From assembly GCF_030503875.2 (NCBI RefSeq), contig NZ_CP129968.2:1054001-1118000 (forward strand): DNA of 64,000 nt, in the 5' to 3' direction. Position numbers and translations under genes: made by a program. Positions 33,026 to 42,269 of this stretch are shown here, in pieces. The notes beneath the pieces were generated by a model. It was not told the DNA's origin and searched no databases. It saw only the letters and a program-made list of their open reading frames with translations. Source of the DNA: Marivirga arenosa. Lineage in GTDB: Bacteria > Bacteroidota > Bacteroidia > Cytophagales > Cyclobacteriaceae. Each line of letters begins with the position of its first letter. Within the stretch, counting starts at the first letter, position 1.

Positions 33026-35443
33026 ATGAAAACTATTTTATTACTACTAACGCTAACATTTTTAATTAGCAGTTTTGCCCTAGCCCAAACTGGCGAAATT
33101 TCAGGTTCACTAATTGATTCTGAAAATGCTCCACTACCATACAGCAATGTTGCAGTTTATAATTCATCAGATTCTAGTTTGGTTACTGGATCTATAACAG
33201 ATCAGTCTGGTCATTTTTTAATTAAAGTAAATTATGGTAATTATTACTTAAAAGTATCTGCAGTAGGATTTGCTACATTTTTATCAGAATCATATTCTGT
33301 AAATGAATCAAATAGCAAAGTAAGCTTACCTAAAATCCAATTGAAGGATGATGTGCAAGTAATGGATGCTGTTGAGGTAAAGGCTTTACGTCCACAAGTA
33401 ATTGTTGAAGCCGATAAAATGGTAGTTTCTGTTGAAGGAACCGCAATGGCTGCAGGTACATCTGCATTTGAAGTACTTGAAAAATCACCAGGAGTATTTA
33501 TTGATCAAGATGGTAACATTCAATTAAATGGTCGTCAGGGCGTACAGATCATGATTGATGGCAGACGATCTTATTTGTCAGCAGCTGACTTACAAAATAT
33601 GCTTCAGGGTATGTCTGCTGATAACATTAAAAACATTGAAATTATCAATAACCCATCTGCAAAATATGATGCAGAAGGAAATGCTGGAATTATAAACATT
33701 ACATTGAAAAAGAATACTATGAAGGGTATTAATGGTAATTTAAATGCTGGATACAGATACAATGAGATCCATAATTATAATACAGGAATCCAATTAAATC
33801 ATAAAGCAGGAGATTGGAATTCCTTTGTAAATGCAGATTTTTCTCAGAGAGGAAGAGTTAGAGATGCAGATTTTTATAGAGAAATCAATCAAAATAATGG
33901 ATCAACTACAATTTTTGATCAGGATGCAAGAGAAGAAGTGTTGAGAAGATCTCCAGCTTTAAGGATTGGGACTGACTATGATATAAATGATATGCAGTCT
34001 ATAGGGATTATGTTGAACGTGTATGGTCAGGAAAGAGATGGAGATTTTGATATTCAATCCGATTTAAATCAATCAGGAGTAGATCAATACGTAGAATCAT
34101 TGAATAATATGAATACAAGCTTTTTGAATTCTCAAGCAAATATGCATTATGTGCAAAAGCTTGATACAAATGGAACCAAATTATCAGCCGATTTTAATGT
34201 AGTAAAGCTTATCAATAGAGGAGGAGCATCTTTTTCTAATTCTTATTTTACTGAAGGAAATGAAACTCCCTATCAAGTAGAAAGATTAGAGAATAATAAT
34301 CCTTACAGATATGATATTTATTCCGCTCAATTAGATTTCGAAGGAAAATTTTTCGGACAAAAAATTGAGAGTGGGGTAAAAGCGAGTCAAGTAACCTCGG
34401 ATAACGACCTTAAATTTTATATAATCGAAAACGGAGAAGGTGCAGTTGATGAAAACAGATCGAATCATTTTATATATACTGAGCAAATTTTAGCAGGATA
34501 TACGAGCCTTTCGGGTAAACTATCAGACAAACTAACTTATAAAGCAGGTTTAAGAGCAGAACAGACTTTTTCTTTGGGGCAATCATTAACCTTGAATACT
34601 GAAACGGAGAGAAACTACTTTAACTTATTTCCAAGTTTCTTTTTACAGCATAATGTCAGTCCAAACTATCAGGTGAATTACAATTATAGTAGAAGAATTG
34701 ATAGACCAGATTATGGGAACTTAAATCCGTTTGTTTTGTATTTAGACCCTTATACTTGGGCCCAAGGTAATCCATATTTAAGACCACAAATGACCCACTC
34801 TTTAAGTTTAACCCAAACTTTCATGAGACAATTCAACTTAGTTCTAAACTATGGATATACAACAGATTTCATCGCTGAAATTCCATTACAAAATCCAGAA
34901 GATGGAACTACTGTTTTTAAGCAAAGTAATTTGGATACTCAAGAAAGCTTTTCAGCAACTGCTGTTATTCCTTTCCAGCCAACTAAATGGTGGTCAATTA
35001 ATGGAAACATAACTGCTTTGTATCAAGATTTCACGACTGAAGTTTTCAATAATACTGTAAATAATAAAGCAACTTCAGCCATTTTCAGAGCTAGTAATAA
35101 TTTTATGTTACCAAATGATTTTAAAATTGAATTAAACGGAGATTATAGATCGAATATTGTTTGGGGAGTTTACAGCATTGCTCCACAATGGGGTGTTGAT
35201 TTTGCAGTGAAGAAAAGCTTTATGGATAGTAAATTAGAGGCCTCACTTAATTTTAATGATATTTTCAGAACAAGAGTATTCAGAGGGGATGCAAATTTCA
35301 ATGGGAACATAAATGAATTAAGTCAATATTTTGGTCAGCAAAGTGTTGGTTTCTCATTAAGATATAGATTCAGTAAAGGAGAAGAATTTAAAGCTCGTCA
35401 GCGCAATACAAACTTAGAAGAGTTGAACAGAGCTGGAGGATAA
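33026..35443 (+). CDS. Outer membrane beta-barrel family protein (TonB-receptor-like)
   Basis: A protein of about 805 residues with a signal peptide ending in SSFALAQ, then a carboxypeptidase regulatory-like domain (GEISGSLIDSENAPLPYSNVAVYN, 20-100), a plug-like region with INLNGRQGVQIMIDGRR and ISINNPSAKYDAEGNAGIINI, and a long series of beta strands ending in an OMP_b-brl_3-type barrel. It lacks a clear TonB box. In this family the plug occurs without classical siderophore features; the ligand is unknown. I start it at ATG 33026, since the upstream ATG at 33008 puts extra charges before the signal peptide. Confidence 0.85.
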   Translation: MKTILLLLTLTFLISSFALAQTGEISGSLIDSENAPLPYSNVAVYNSSDSSLVTGSITDQSGHFLIKVNYGNYYLKVSAVGFATFLSESYSVNESNSKVSLPKIQLKDDVQVMDAVEVKALRPQVIVEADKMVVSVEGTAMAAGTSAFEVLEKSPGVFIDQDGNIQLNGRQGVQIMIDGRRSYLSAADLQNMLQGMSADNIKNIEIINNPSAKYDAEGNAGIINITLKKNTMKGINGNLNAGYRYNEIHNYNTGIQLNHKAGDWNSFVNADFSQRGRVRDADFYREINQNNGSTTIFDQDAREEVLRRSPALRIGTDYDINDMQSIGIMLNVYGQERDGDFDIQSDLNQSGVDQYVESLNNMNTSFLNSQANMHYVQKLDTNGTKLSADFNVVKLINRGGASFSNSYFTEGNETPYQVERLENNNPYRYDIYSAQLDFEGKFFGQKIESGVKASQVTSDNDLKFYIIENGEGAVDENRSNHFIYTEQILAGYTSLSGKLSDKLTYKAGLRAEQTFSLGQSLTLNTETERNYFNLFPSFFLQHNVSPNYQVNYNYSRRIDRPDYGNLNPFVLYLDPYTWAQGNPYLRPQMTHSLSLTQTFMRQFNLVLNYGYTTDFIAEIPLQNPEDGTTVFKQSNLDTQESFSATAVIPFQPTKWWSINGNITALYQDFTTEVFNNTVNNKATSAIFRASNNFMLPNDFKIELNGDYRSNIVWGVYSIAPQWGVDFAVKKSFMDSKLEASLNFNDIFRTRVFRGDANFNGNINELSQYFGQQSVGFSLRYRFSKGEEFKARQRNTNLEELNRAGG

Positions 35444-35470
35444 TACAATTAGGTTAAATTAGGTTAAAAG

Positions 35471-35500
35471 CGGCAGCCAATAATGGTTGTCGTTTTTTTT
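35471..35500 (+). terminator. Terminator after the beta-barrel protein gene
   Basis: CGGCAGCCA-ATAA-TGGTTGTCG, a 9-bp stem with two G-U pairs, then eight T. Confidence 0.75.
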
Positions 35501-35592
35501 ATACAGTATTTTTGAACAGTTTTAATTGAGAACACGTAAAAACAGCACAATATTTGTATTGTTATATTGTTTATTCACTAAAGATTTTTTCT

Positions 35593-37038
35593 ATGAATCA
35601 ATATGTAAAAACAACTCTTAGCGCATTTCTGGGTGGAATAGTTGGAGCTTTTTTGGTTTTTTATTTAACTCATAATAATAACCAAATAAATAATAATACT
35701 GTATTTCAAAAACCAGCAACAGATATTTCACAAGCATCATTTGAGAATGAATCAACCAATAATGAGGTAGTTAAAATACCGGATGTTGATTTTATTGAAG
35801 CTTCTAAAAATAGTAGAGAAAGTGTAGTATATATTAAGACCATTTCTGAAGCATATGGTAGAAGTTCTTGGTTAGATTTATGGCTTGGTGGTGGAGGAAG
35901 TATGCAGCAGGTTGGTTCTGGTTCGGGTGTAATCTTTCGTGAAAATGGCTATATCATAACCAATAATCATGTAATTGATGGTGCGGATGAAATTGAGGTG
36001 ATTAGGAAAAAGAAAACCTACAAAGCAAAATTGGTAGGTCGAGATCCTTCTACTGATTTAGCGGTTTTAAAAATCGATGATAAAAATCTTCCAGCGATAA
36101 GAGTTGGTTCATCTAAAGATTTACAAGTAGGTTCTTGGGTGTTAGCAGTTGGTAACCCTTTCAATTTAACCTCTACAGTAACAGCTGGTATAGTGAGTGC
36201 AAAAGGGAGAGAATTGAATATTTTAAAAAGTAATTTTCCCATTGAATCCTTTATTCAAACTGATGCAGCAATTAACCCTGGTAATAGTGGAGGCGCGTTA
36301 GTAAATACTGAAGGAGAATTAGTAGGGATTAATACGGCAATTTTATCTAAAACAGGTTCTTATGCAGGCTATGGCTTTGCAGTGCCTATAGATATAGTGA
36401 AGAAAATCGCTACTGATATCATAGATTATGGAATGGTTCAAAAAGCTTTTTTGGGGGCTGAGGTTACCACTTTAGATCCTGAAATAGCTAACAGATTAGA
36501 AACGGATGATTTGGACGGTGTTGTAGTGAGTTACATCCAAGAAAATGGAGCAGCAGAGAAAGTAGATTTGCAAAAGGGTGATATCATTAGGGAATTTAAT
36601 GGGGAGGATGTGAGTACTCATTCTGAATTTGAAGAAAAACTGAGTATGTTATCACCAGGAGATAAATTGTATTTAACTATCGACAGAAAAGGCAAAAGCA
36701 TTCAAAAGGAATTGATTTTGACCAATAGTGAAAATACTACTGAATTACTCAAGAGAGATGTATATTTTTCTAAATCATTAGGTGCAGAATTTGAAAGTGT
36801 CCCAATGGTTGAGAAAAATTTATTGGATATCAAAAGTGGTGTAAGAGTAGTAGATGTTAAAAATGGGTTTTTCAAAAGACTCAATATTGATGAAGGTTTT
36901 ATCATCACGGCTATAAATGGAAATCCTGTAAGCAATCCTAAGGAACTATCTGAAATTTTGGAATCTATTAAAGGAAAAGTAGTGGTTCAAGGAGTTAATA
37001 AAAAAGGAGTAAAAGGCTATTATTCTTATTATTTCTAG
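35593..37038 (+). CDS. HtrA/DegP-type serine protease
   Basis: A 481-residue periplasmic quality-control protease with an N-terminal membrane anchor (TTLSAFLGGIVGAFLVFYLTH). The trypsin-like domain has its triad His in ITNNHVIDGAD, Asp in STDLAVLKI, Ser in NPGNSGGALVN. Two PDZ domains follow: GVVVSYIQENGAAEKVDLQKGD and VDVKNGFFKRLNIDEGFI. The longer frame from 35554 contains another Met start with no added domain, so I use ATG 35593. A Gly-rich loop after the Trp-containing insertion (LDLWLGGGGS) is in the LA loop region. Probably monocistronic. Confidence 0.93.
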   Translation: MNQYVKTTLSAFLGGIVGAFLVFYLTHNNNQINNNTVFQKPATDISQASFENESTNNEVVKIPDVDFIEASKNSRESVVYIKTISEAYGRSSWLDLWLGGGGSMQQVGSGSGVIFRENGYIITNNHVIDGADEIEVIRKKKTYKAKLVGRDPSTDLAVLKIDDKNLPAIRVGSSKDLQVGSWVLAVGNPFNLTSTVTAGIVSAKGRELNILKSNFPIESFIQTDAAINPGNSGGALVNTEGELVGINTAILSKTGSYAGYGFAVPIDIVKKIATDIIDYGMVQKAFLGAEVTTLDPEIANRLETDDLDGVVVSYIQENGAAEKVDLQKGDIIREFNGEDVSTHSEFEEKLSMLSPGDKLYLTIDRKGKSIQKELILTNSENTTELLKRDVYFSKSLGAEFESVPMVEKNLLDIKSGVRVVDVKNGFFKRLNIDEGFIITAINGNPVSNPKELSEILESIKGKVVVQGVNKKGVKGYYSYYF

Positions 37039-37046
37039 AAATGGTA

Positions 37047-37078
37047 AATAGGCTCTTTTTCAATGATTAGAGCCTATT
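37047..37078. terminator. Hairpin between convergent genes (possible bidirectional terminator)
   Basis: AATAGGCTCT and its exact complement AGAGCCTATT with a 12-base loop, at the stop codon of the minus-strand gene. T runs are weak on both sides. Confidence 0.5.
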
Positions 37079-38048
37079 AATTTTCAATACCACTTTCGTG
37101 TTCTCTCAGCTTATTGAAGTCTTTTTGAGGCATGAAATTTATGATTTCGAATTCATACTTTTCATCAATTAATTTATCCAAATCAGGTTGGCCTGCATTT
37201 ACCCAGGCTGTAAACCAATAATCTCCAATCATTTTAATAGCATTTCGCATTCTGTGTTCAACTTGCTTGCCTAACATTTTATGATAAGCAGTTGAGAAAT
37301 CTCTTGAATAAACCTTAACGTTTGAGTTTCCTCTCATTTCGTAACTGTATTTAGCGTCATTATCAAATTTGTTGCTTAGATCTTTTTCAAATCTAAATAC
37401 TGAGTCTAATGCAAGGTGAGCGACAGTAATTGCATCCCAAATGGCTAACTGGGTATTTTCAATGTATTCAGCTTTTCCTATGAAAAAATCAAATTGATCA
37501 GAAAATAATTCGGGTAATCTCGATTCCCAAAAACCATGAATACCATATTGTCCACTTAGCTGACCGTTATAATTCTTGGTTGTATGTAAAGGAACATTAG
37601 CATCCGCAATGTAGTGACCTAAGTCCGTAGAATATCTGATAATATCCTCAGCATTATTTTCCTTAAATGCTTCTGTAAGTTGGTATGTAACTAAATTTAC
37701 ATGCCACGGAACTATTCCATAAGCTTGTAACGTATCTTCTGAGTATTTTTCAACAGCATCCTTCCAATATCTTGGCATTTTATAAACTGCGCTATCGCCA
37801 TATACATCTAAATCTATGTAATGTCTGGGTGCTTCATAATCCACTGCATATCTTCTTTTATCAGGATTCACTGCGTTTTCGGTAATGTACTGAATATGAT
37901 GCTTATAGAAAGTAATCATTTCAGTGGGTAGGGTAAATATTGCTAATCGATTAATTTTTTGATGAGCATAGAATCCCCAATTTAATTTAGATGAAGTAAG
38001 TAGGATGAATGATAAACTAATTAAACTGATTTTGAGGAGTTTAATCAT
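37077..38048 (-). CDS. Zinc-dependent phospholipase C/S1-P1 nuclease-like protein
   Basis: A 323-residue exported protein. Its signal peptide (LLKISLISLSFILLTSSKL) is followed by NWGFYAHQKINR, like the mature Trp-x-x-x-x-His start of trinuclear zinc enzymes. DLGHYIADANVPLHTTKNY and GIHGFWESRLPEL carry the other His and Asp zinc ligands of the phospholipase C/P1 nuclease superfamily. Whether it cleaves lipids or nucleic acids cannot be decided. It stands alone, convergent with htrA. Confidence 0.82.
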   Translation of the reverse strand: MIKLLKISLISLSFILLTSSKLNWGFYAHQKINRLAIFTLPTEMITFYKHHIQYITENAVNPDKRRYAVDYEAPRHYIDLDVYGDSAVYKMPRYWKDAVEKYSEDTLQAYGIVPWHVNLVTYQLTEAFKENNAEDIIRYSTDLGHYIADANVPLHTTKNYNGQLSGQYGIHGFWESRLPELFSDQFDFFIGKAEYIENTQLAIWDAITVAHLALDSVFRFEKDLSNKFDNDAKYSYEMRGNSNVKVYSRDFSTAYHKMLGKQVEHRMRNAIKMIGDYWFTAWVNAGQPDLDKLIDEKYEFEIINFMPQKDFNKLREHESGIEN

Positions 38049-38171
38049 GTGAATTTGGGCTTTGGTTGAGTTTTTTAATAGATTAAGGTTTAGATTAATA
38101 CCTTAATATCATACTTAAAAGTCAATTATTTCATGATTTATGAAAATTAATATTGATAATACTGAAATGAT

Positions 38172-38203
38172 TTTGTTTAGTAAAACAAATTCACTTAAAT
38201 TTG
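38172..38203 (+). promoter_or_regulatory. rpsT promoter
   Basis: TTTG (38172-38175), a 20-base spacer and TAAATTTG (38196-38203), a clear match to the Bacteroidota consensus; leader of about 40 bases. Confidence 0.75.
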
Positions 38204-38248
38204 CAGTCCTAAAAAGAAAAGCTAGAAATTCAATTTATATAAATCAAT

Positions 38249-38503
38249 ATGGCAAATCATAAGTCAGCATTAAAAAGAATTCGCTCAAGTGCAGCAAGAC
38301 GTTTGAGAAACAGATATCAGGCTAAAACGACCAGAACTTATATCCGTAGATTAAGAGCTACTGAAGATAAGGCTCAGGCTGAAGAGTTATTAAAAACTGT
38401 GACTTCAATGTTGGACAGATTAGCGAAAAAGAATATTATCCACAAAAAGAAAGCGGATAATAACAAATCTAAATTAGCAAAGCACGTAGCTAAATTAGCT
38501 TAA
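38249..38503 (+). CDS. rpsT: 30S ribosomal protein S20
   Basis: An 84-residue, very basic, all-helical protein beginning MANHKSALKRIRSSAARRLRN, the S20 signature, and ending KLAKHVAKLA. It binds 16S rRNA near the body of the small subunit. Monocistronic: own promoter and strong terminator. Confidence 0.97.
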   Translation: MANHKSALKRIRSSAARRLRNRYQAKTTRTYIRRLRATEDKAQAEELLKTVTSMLDRLAKKNIIHKKKADNNKSKLAKHVAKLA

Positions 38504-38523
38504 GAATTTGAAAATTTTGCCTT

Positions 38524-38553
38524 AAGCCTCAGCCCAAAAGCTGAGGCTTTTTT
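38524..38553 (+). terminator. Terminator after rpsT
   Basis: AAGCCTCAGC-CCAAAA-GCTGAGGCTT followed by a T run. Confidence 0.92.
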
Positions 38554-38612
38554 AGTTTGTGCTTATTTGATATATTATGGTTTGATTTTAATTTCAACCT
38601 TAATCATATCAC

Positions 38613-39317
38613 ATGAAAGTCAATACATATTCTGAAGTTAGTAGCATCAAAAGTTGGGCTGAAGCAGATAGGCCAAGAGAAAAATTATTGAACCATGGAA
38701 GAATGGTTTTATCTGATGCGGAATTAATAGCCATTTTAATTGGTTCAGGTACTCAGTCACTATCTGCAATTGATGTGGGTAAAAACATTTTGACTGAAGT
38801 TCAAAATGATTTGAATCAATTAGCCAAATTTTCAGTAAAAGAATTAACCAAATTCAAAGGAATAGGGGAGGCTAAGGCTATTACCATTATTTCAGCTCTA
38901 GAATTAGGGCGAAGAAGGAAAGAAGCTGAGGTTATTGAGAAACCAAAAATAACTTCCTCAACGGATGCTTATAATTTATTAAAATCAGTATTGATTGATT
39001 TACCCCATGAAGAGTTTTGGGTAATTTTTTTAAATCGAGCGAATAGAGTTATTAAGCTCAAGAGAATTAGCATGGGTGGGGTTTCAGGTACTGTAGCTGA
39101 TGTGAAAATCATATTCAAAGAAGGGATTGAAAATCTAGCTTCAGGAATGATCCTGGCTCATAATCATCCTTCAGGAAATTTGAATCCTAGTGAGCAGGAT
39201 ATTCGTTTGACAAAAAAGATGAAAGAAAGCGGTGTCATATTAGATATACCGGTTCTAGATCATATTATTTTTACAGAGCAATCTTATTATAGCTTCGCTG
39301 ATGAAGCGATGCTTTAA
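38613..39317 (+). CDS. radC: RadC family JAB/MPN-type protein
   Basis: A 234-residue protein with an N-terminal helix-hairpin-helix part (ELTKFKGIGEAKAITIISALELGRR) and a C-terminal JAB/MPN domain whose JAMM metal site is visible as AHNHPSGNLNPSEQD. The name RadC and a repair role are historical; the true function is uncertain. It is followed after 14 bases by a conserved hypothetical gene on the same strand. Confidence 0.92.
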   Translation: MKVNTYSEVSSIKSWAEADRPREKLLNHGRMVLSDAELIAILIGSGTQSLSAIDVGKNILTEVQNDLNQLAKFSVKELTKFKGIGEAKAITIISALELGRRRKEAEVIEKPKITSSTDAYNLLKSVLIDLPHEEFWVIFLNRANRVIKLKRISMGGVSGTVADVKIIFKEGIENLASGMILAHNHPSGNLNPSEQDIRLTKKMKESGVILDIPVLDHIIFTEQSYYSFADEAML

Positions 39318-39331
39318 AATTGAATAGTATT

Positions 39332-39700
39332 ATGGACAATAATCCAGAATTAAGCGGTAAATATTTAGGAACTATTACAGAAGACTTCGTAGCAATTTCA
39401 GAAACATTGAAAGAAGCTTCTTATGCGGTTAGAAAACAAGGTTTTTCGGAATATCCTATTTTCCCTATTTGTAAAACTGAACAGCCAATAGGTCAGGTTT
39501 TAATTGGTGCTGGAGAATTAAACTTAACCTGGAATTATTTTATCACGTATCTCGATGAATTTGTGCAAAGAAAGATTGTGGATGAAGAAAAAGTTGAGGA
39601 ATTTAAACAGGCTTATAAAAACCCAGATGAGTTCTGCTGTTTATTTGTGATCGATACGAATATGACTAGTTTCGTTTACGTTCCTTATCCGGAAGATTGA
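39332..39700 (+). CDS. Conserved hypothetical protein
   Basis: A 122-residue cytoplasmic protein, probably cotranscribed with radC. It starts at ATG 39332; a TTG 12 bases upstream is not needed. Visible segments include EYPIFPICKTEQPIGQVLIG, LNLTWNYFITYLDEFVQRKIV and FCCLFVIDTNMTSFVYVPYPED. I recall proteins like this in Bacteroidota beside radC, without known function. Its end overlaps the convergent PAS gene by 16 bases. Confidence 0.7.
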   Translation: MDNNPELSGKYLGTITEDFVAISETLKEASYAVRKQGFSEYPIFPICKTEQPIGQVLIGAGELNLTWNYFITYLDEFVQRKIVDEEKVEEFKQAYKNPDEFCCLFVIDTNMTSFVYVPYPED

Positions 39701-40884
39701 TTTTCTCTTTTTTCTTGAATTAAATTTAAAGCAGTTCGGCTTAGACTTTCATTCATTTTCCTAATGACTGCATCCATTTGTTTGGCTGTAGCTTTTAATT
39801 TATTTATAACATAGGAGGGGTCATCATATTTTTCAAATATGGTGGTCAATCCCATCATGCTAGTTAAAGGCCCCCTGAGCTCATGTGAGGTCTGAAATGC
39901 ATATTCCGTAAAATCTTCTAATAGGTTTTTCTGGTCATGTTCTAGTTTTTTCTTTTCCGTTATATCGTAACTGATTGACATAAATTTGTATATCTCACCA
40001 TCATGATTTTTGATGGGGCTTATCACTATATCCACCCAATATTCTTTTCCAGCTTTGTTTTTATTTTTGATATCTGCTCTCCACAATTCTCCTGCTTTAA
40101 TTTGTGTCCACATTTCGTTCCAGAAATTGGAAGTGTGATATCCAGATTCTAAAACTTTAATCGGCTGTCCTACTAATTCTTTTCTACTAAATCCACTTAC
40201 TCGGCAAAACTCACTGTTAACTTCTTGTATATTTCCATTAATGCCTGTAATTGAAACTAAAGCAGCTTTGTTAAGTGCCTTTTGAAAGTTTTCACGTTCG
40301 ATTTCAGCCAGTATTTTGTCGTTTATGTTTATGGCATTTACGATCCTACATTCTTTTCCCTTATAGATGGTTTTATGTGAAAAAATATTAACGTAAAAGT
40401 AATTTCCAGCTTTGTCCATATGCAACAATTCTCCACTGTCAGTAAATTCCTCCTTTAGATTTTTTAAATGCTGTTGTAATCTTGCTTGTTCTGAATAAGG
40501 CCTTAAGTCTTTTAAGTTTAATTGACTCATTTCGTTTGAAGAATAGCCGTACTGGGAGCTAGCTGCTTTGTTAGCTAGTAAAATATTTTGTGTGCTAACT
40601 TCAAAAATATACATGGGATTAGGGTTGTCCTGAAATAGTCTCTGAAAGTCATTCTTTATCAATTTTAAGGTGTGTGTTTTTCTTTTTATTAAAAAGTATA
40701 ATAAAGTAGCAGTAATAATTACGTATAATATACCTTTCCATTTACTAATTGCATTGACTGTCTCTGTGCTCCAATTAAATTTTTCATTCATAAAGAACAA
40801 TAAATTATCGCTTAAGCTAATCCAGAATACTCCAAGAATTAAATAAATAAAGGGTATCAACCAATCCTTTTGTTCTATCTTCAT
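39685..40884 (-). CDS. PAS-PAS protein with HisKA-like helix but no ATPase domain
   Basis: A 399-residue membrane protein. Two N-terminal helices (about 8-30 and 48-66) are followed by two PAS domains: FQRLFQDNPNPMYIFEVS and FQKALNKAALVSITGINGNIQEVN, the latter with a PAC segment FMSISYDITEKKKLE. A HisKA-like dimerisation helix follows with His in TSHELRGPLTSMMGL. The protein stops about 45 residues later, with no HATPase_c domain, and none is encoded next to it. It may act as a regulated phosphotransfer or docking protein, or be a truncated kinase. Confidence 0.85.
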   Translation of the reverse strand: MKIEQKDWLIPFIYLILGVFWISLSDNLLFFMNEKFNWSTETVNAISKWKGILYVIITATLLYFLIKRKTHTLKLIKNDFQRLFQDNPNPMYIFEVSTQNILLANKAASSQYGYSSNEMSQLNLKDLRPYSEQARLQQHLKNLKEEFTDSGELLHMDKAGNYFYVNIFSHKTIYKGKECRIVNAININDKILAEIERENFQKALNKAALVSITGINGNIQEVNSEFCRVSGFSRKELVGQPIKVLESGYHTSNFWNEMWTQIKAGELWRADIKNKNKAGKEYWVDIVISPIKNHDGEIYKFMSISYDITEKKKLEHDQKNLLEDFTEYAFQTSHELRGPLTSMMGLTTIFEKYDDPSYVINKLKATAKQMDAVIRKMNESLSRTALNLIQEKRENQSSG

Positions 40885-41022
40885 AAAGAAAAAATATTAG
40901 CTACTTTAAATTAATTTAAAAAAAATAGAGGATAAACAATAACCAGTATACAATTAATAAGTAGAAATTATTTGCCACTAAGAATTAATTGCAATTCGAA
41001 GGGTAATTAAAATTGATGTTTT

Positions 41023-41030
41023 TATCTTTG
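41023..41030 (+). promoter_or_regulatory. -7 element upstream of the thioesterase gene
   Basis: TATCTTTG, 19 bases before the ATG, with TTG 21 bases upstream. Confidence 0.65.
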
Positions 41031-41049
41031 CGCTAAATCAAATTCAACA

Positions 41050-41574
41050 ATGGCAAAACAAGCAAAAAATCCAAAAGATACTTATACTATCATGACTGAG
41101 CTGGTATTACCTAATGATACCAATCCTCTTAATAATTTAATGGGAGGACGGCTGATGCATTGGATGGATATTGTTTCAGCCATAGCTGCACAAAAGCATT
41201 GTAATAGGATAGTGGTTACCGCTTCGGTGGATAATATATCATTTCAACATCCTATCGCTTTAGGAGATGTAGTAACACTTGAAGCTAAGGTAACCAGAGC
41301 TTTTAGTTCTTCAGTAGAAGTCCATATTGTTGTCAAGGGAGAAAATATACCATCAGGGCGTAAATATGCCTCAAACTCAGCCTTCTTTACATTTGTTGCA
41401 GTCGACCAATCGGGAAGACCAATAGATGTACCTGAATTGGTTCCTGAAACCGAAGAAGAGAAGGAGTTATTTGAAGGGGCATTAAGGAGAAGACAATTAA
41501 GACTTGTTTTAGCAAAAAGAATGAAGCCAGAAGAAGCTACTGAATTAAAATCTATTTTTAAATTAGATCAGTAA
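41050..41574 (+). CDS. Acyl-CoA thioesterase (hotdog fold)
   Basis: A 174-residue hotdog thioesterase similar to the protein at 21727-22278. The signature LNNLMGGRLMHWMDIVSAIAAQKHC has the Asp of the MD pair, followed by VTASVDNISFQHPIALGDVV; the tail is helical and basic. It hydrolyses acyl-CoA; the chain-length preference cannot be read. The next gene starts in its stop codon, so the two are probably translationally coupled. Confidence 0.88.
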   Translation: MAKQAKNPKDTYTIMTELVLPNDTNPLNNLMGGRLMHWMDIVSAIAAQKHCNRIVVTASVDNISFQHPIALGDVVTLEAKVTRAFSSSVEVHIVVKGENIPSGRKYASNSAFFTFVAVDQSGRPIDVPELVPETEEEKELFEGALRRRQLRLVLAKRMKPEEATELKSIFKLDQ

Positions 41575-42062
41575 TGATTATTGAGAAAGACTTCTTAGCT
41601 AAAATATTTGAAGGAGATAAACTTTTTGTTTTCAGTGAAGAGAATACTAGTGTTGAATATAAAGATTCTACCGAGAATGATAGTATTCTAAATGAAGTCG
41701 CTGAAAAAAGAGAAGTTGTTGAATCGAGTATCCCACAATCTAAAAAAGTAGAAAAAGAAGTACTCATATTATTACCTAATCAAGTAGAAGAAGCTGAAAA
41801 AGAAACTCTTCATAAGCTATTAAAAGCTATAGGGATAGAGAAAAATCAATATGAAGTTATAAATGATCATCCTGATAGTTTAAAATCAATTCAGCACTTA
41901 AAGCTATTCTTGTCTTTTCATAACCAATATCTTCAATCTGAAGAATACAGTATTCTCAAAATTAATAAAGGGAATGCTATTTATGCTCATAGCTTATCAG
42001 ATCTGAATACAGATCAAAATAAAAAGCTAATGCTATGGAATCTCCTCAAAAAAATCGTTTGA
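41574..42062 (+). CDS. Hypothetical protein coupled to the thioesterase
   Basis: A 162-residue protein whose ATG shares one base with the preceding stop codon (TAATG). The first 60 residues are polar and probably disordered; the rest (EKEVLILLPNQVEEAEKETLHKLLKAIGI) has a faint likeness to the DNA polymerase III psi subunit (HolD) pattern of hydrophobic strand and helix. I would not assign that function. No signal peptide. Confidence 0.65.
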   Translation: MIIEKDFLAKIFEGDKLFVFSEENTSVEYKDSTENDSILNEVAEKREVVESSIPQSKKVEKEVLILLPNQVEEAEKETLHKLLKAIGIEKNQYEVINDHPDSLKSIQHLKLFLSFHNQYLQSEEYSILKINKGNAIYAHSLSDLNTDQNKKLMLWNLLKKIV

Positions 42063-42215
42063 GAATCTTTTGGGCGAGAAATTTTCAATACCATATATAT
42101 CCTAAAAATTAAATAACCCATTTCTTTTTTTATATCCTGTTTCTAATGCTTATAGCTATAGTATTAAGGTGCATAGTATCTAATCATATTTTACTATAAA
42201 TTATTTATTTAATAA

Positions 42216-42247
42216 TTTGGTTTATAATATAAACTATATTATATTTG
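42216..42247 (+). promoter_or_regulatory. Promoter with embedded palindrome upstream of 42270
   Basis: TTTG (42216-42219), a 20-base spacer and TATATTTG (42240-42247). A near-perfect 15-base palindrome, GTTTATA-A-TATAAAC (42220-42234), fills most of the spacer, so a repressor bound there would block polymerase. Similar sequences occur at 43687-43701 and 44079-44093. Confidence 0.7.
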
Positions 42248-42269
42248 TTATGTACTAATTTTTATAGCC

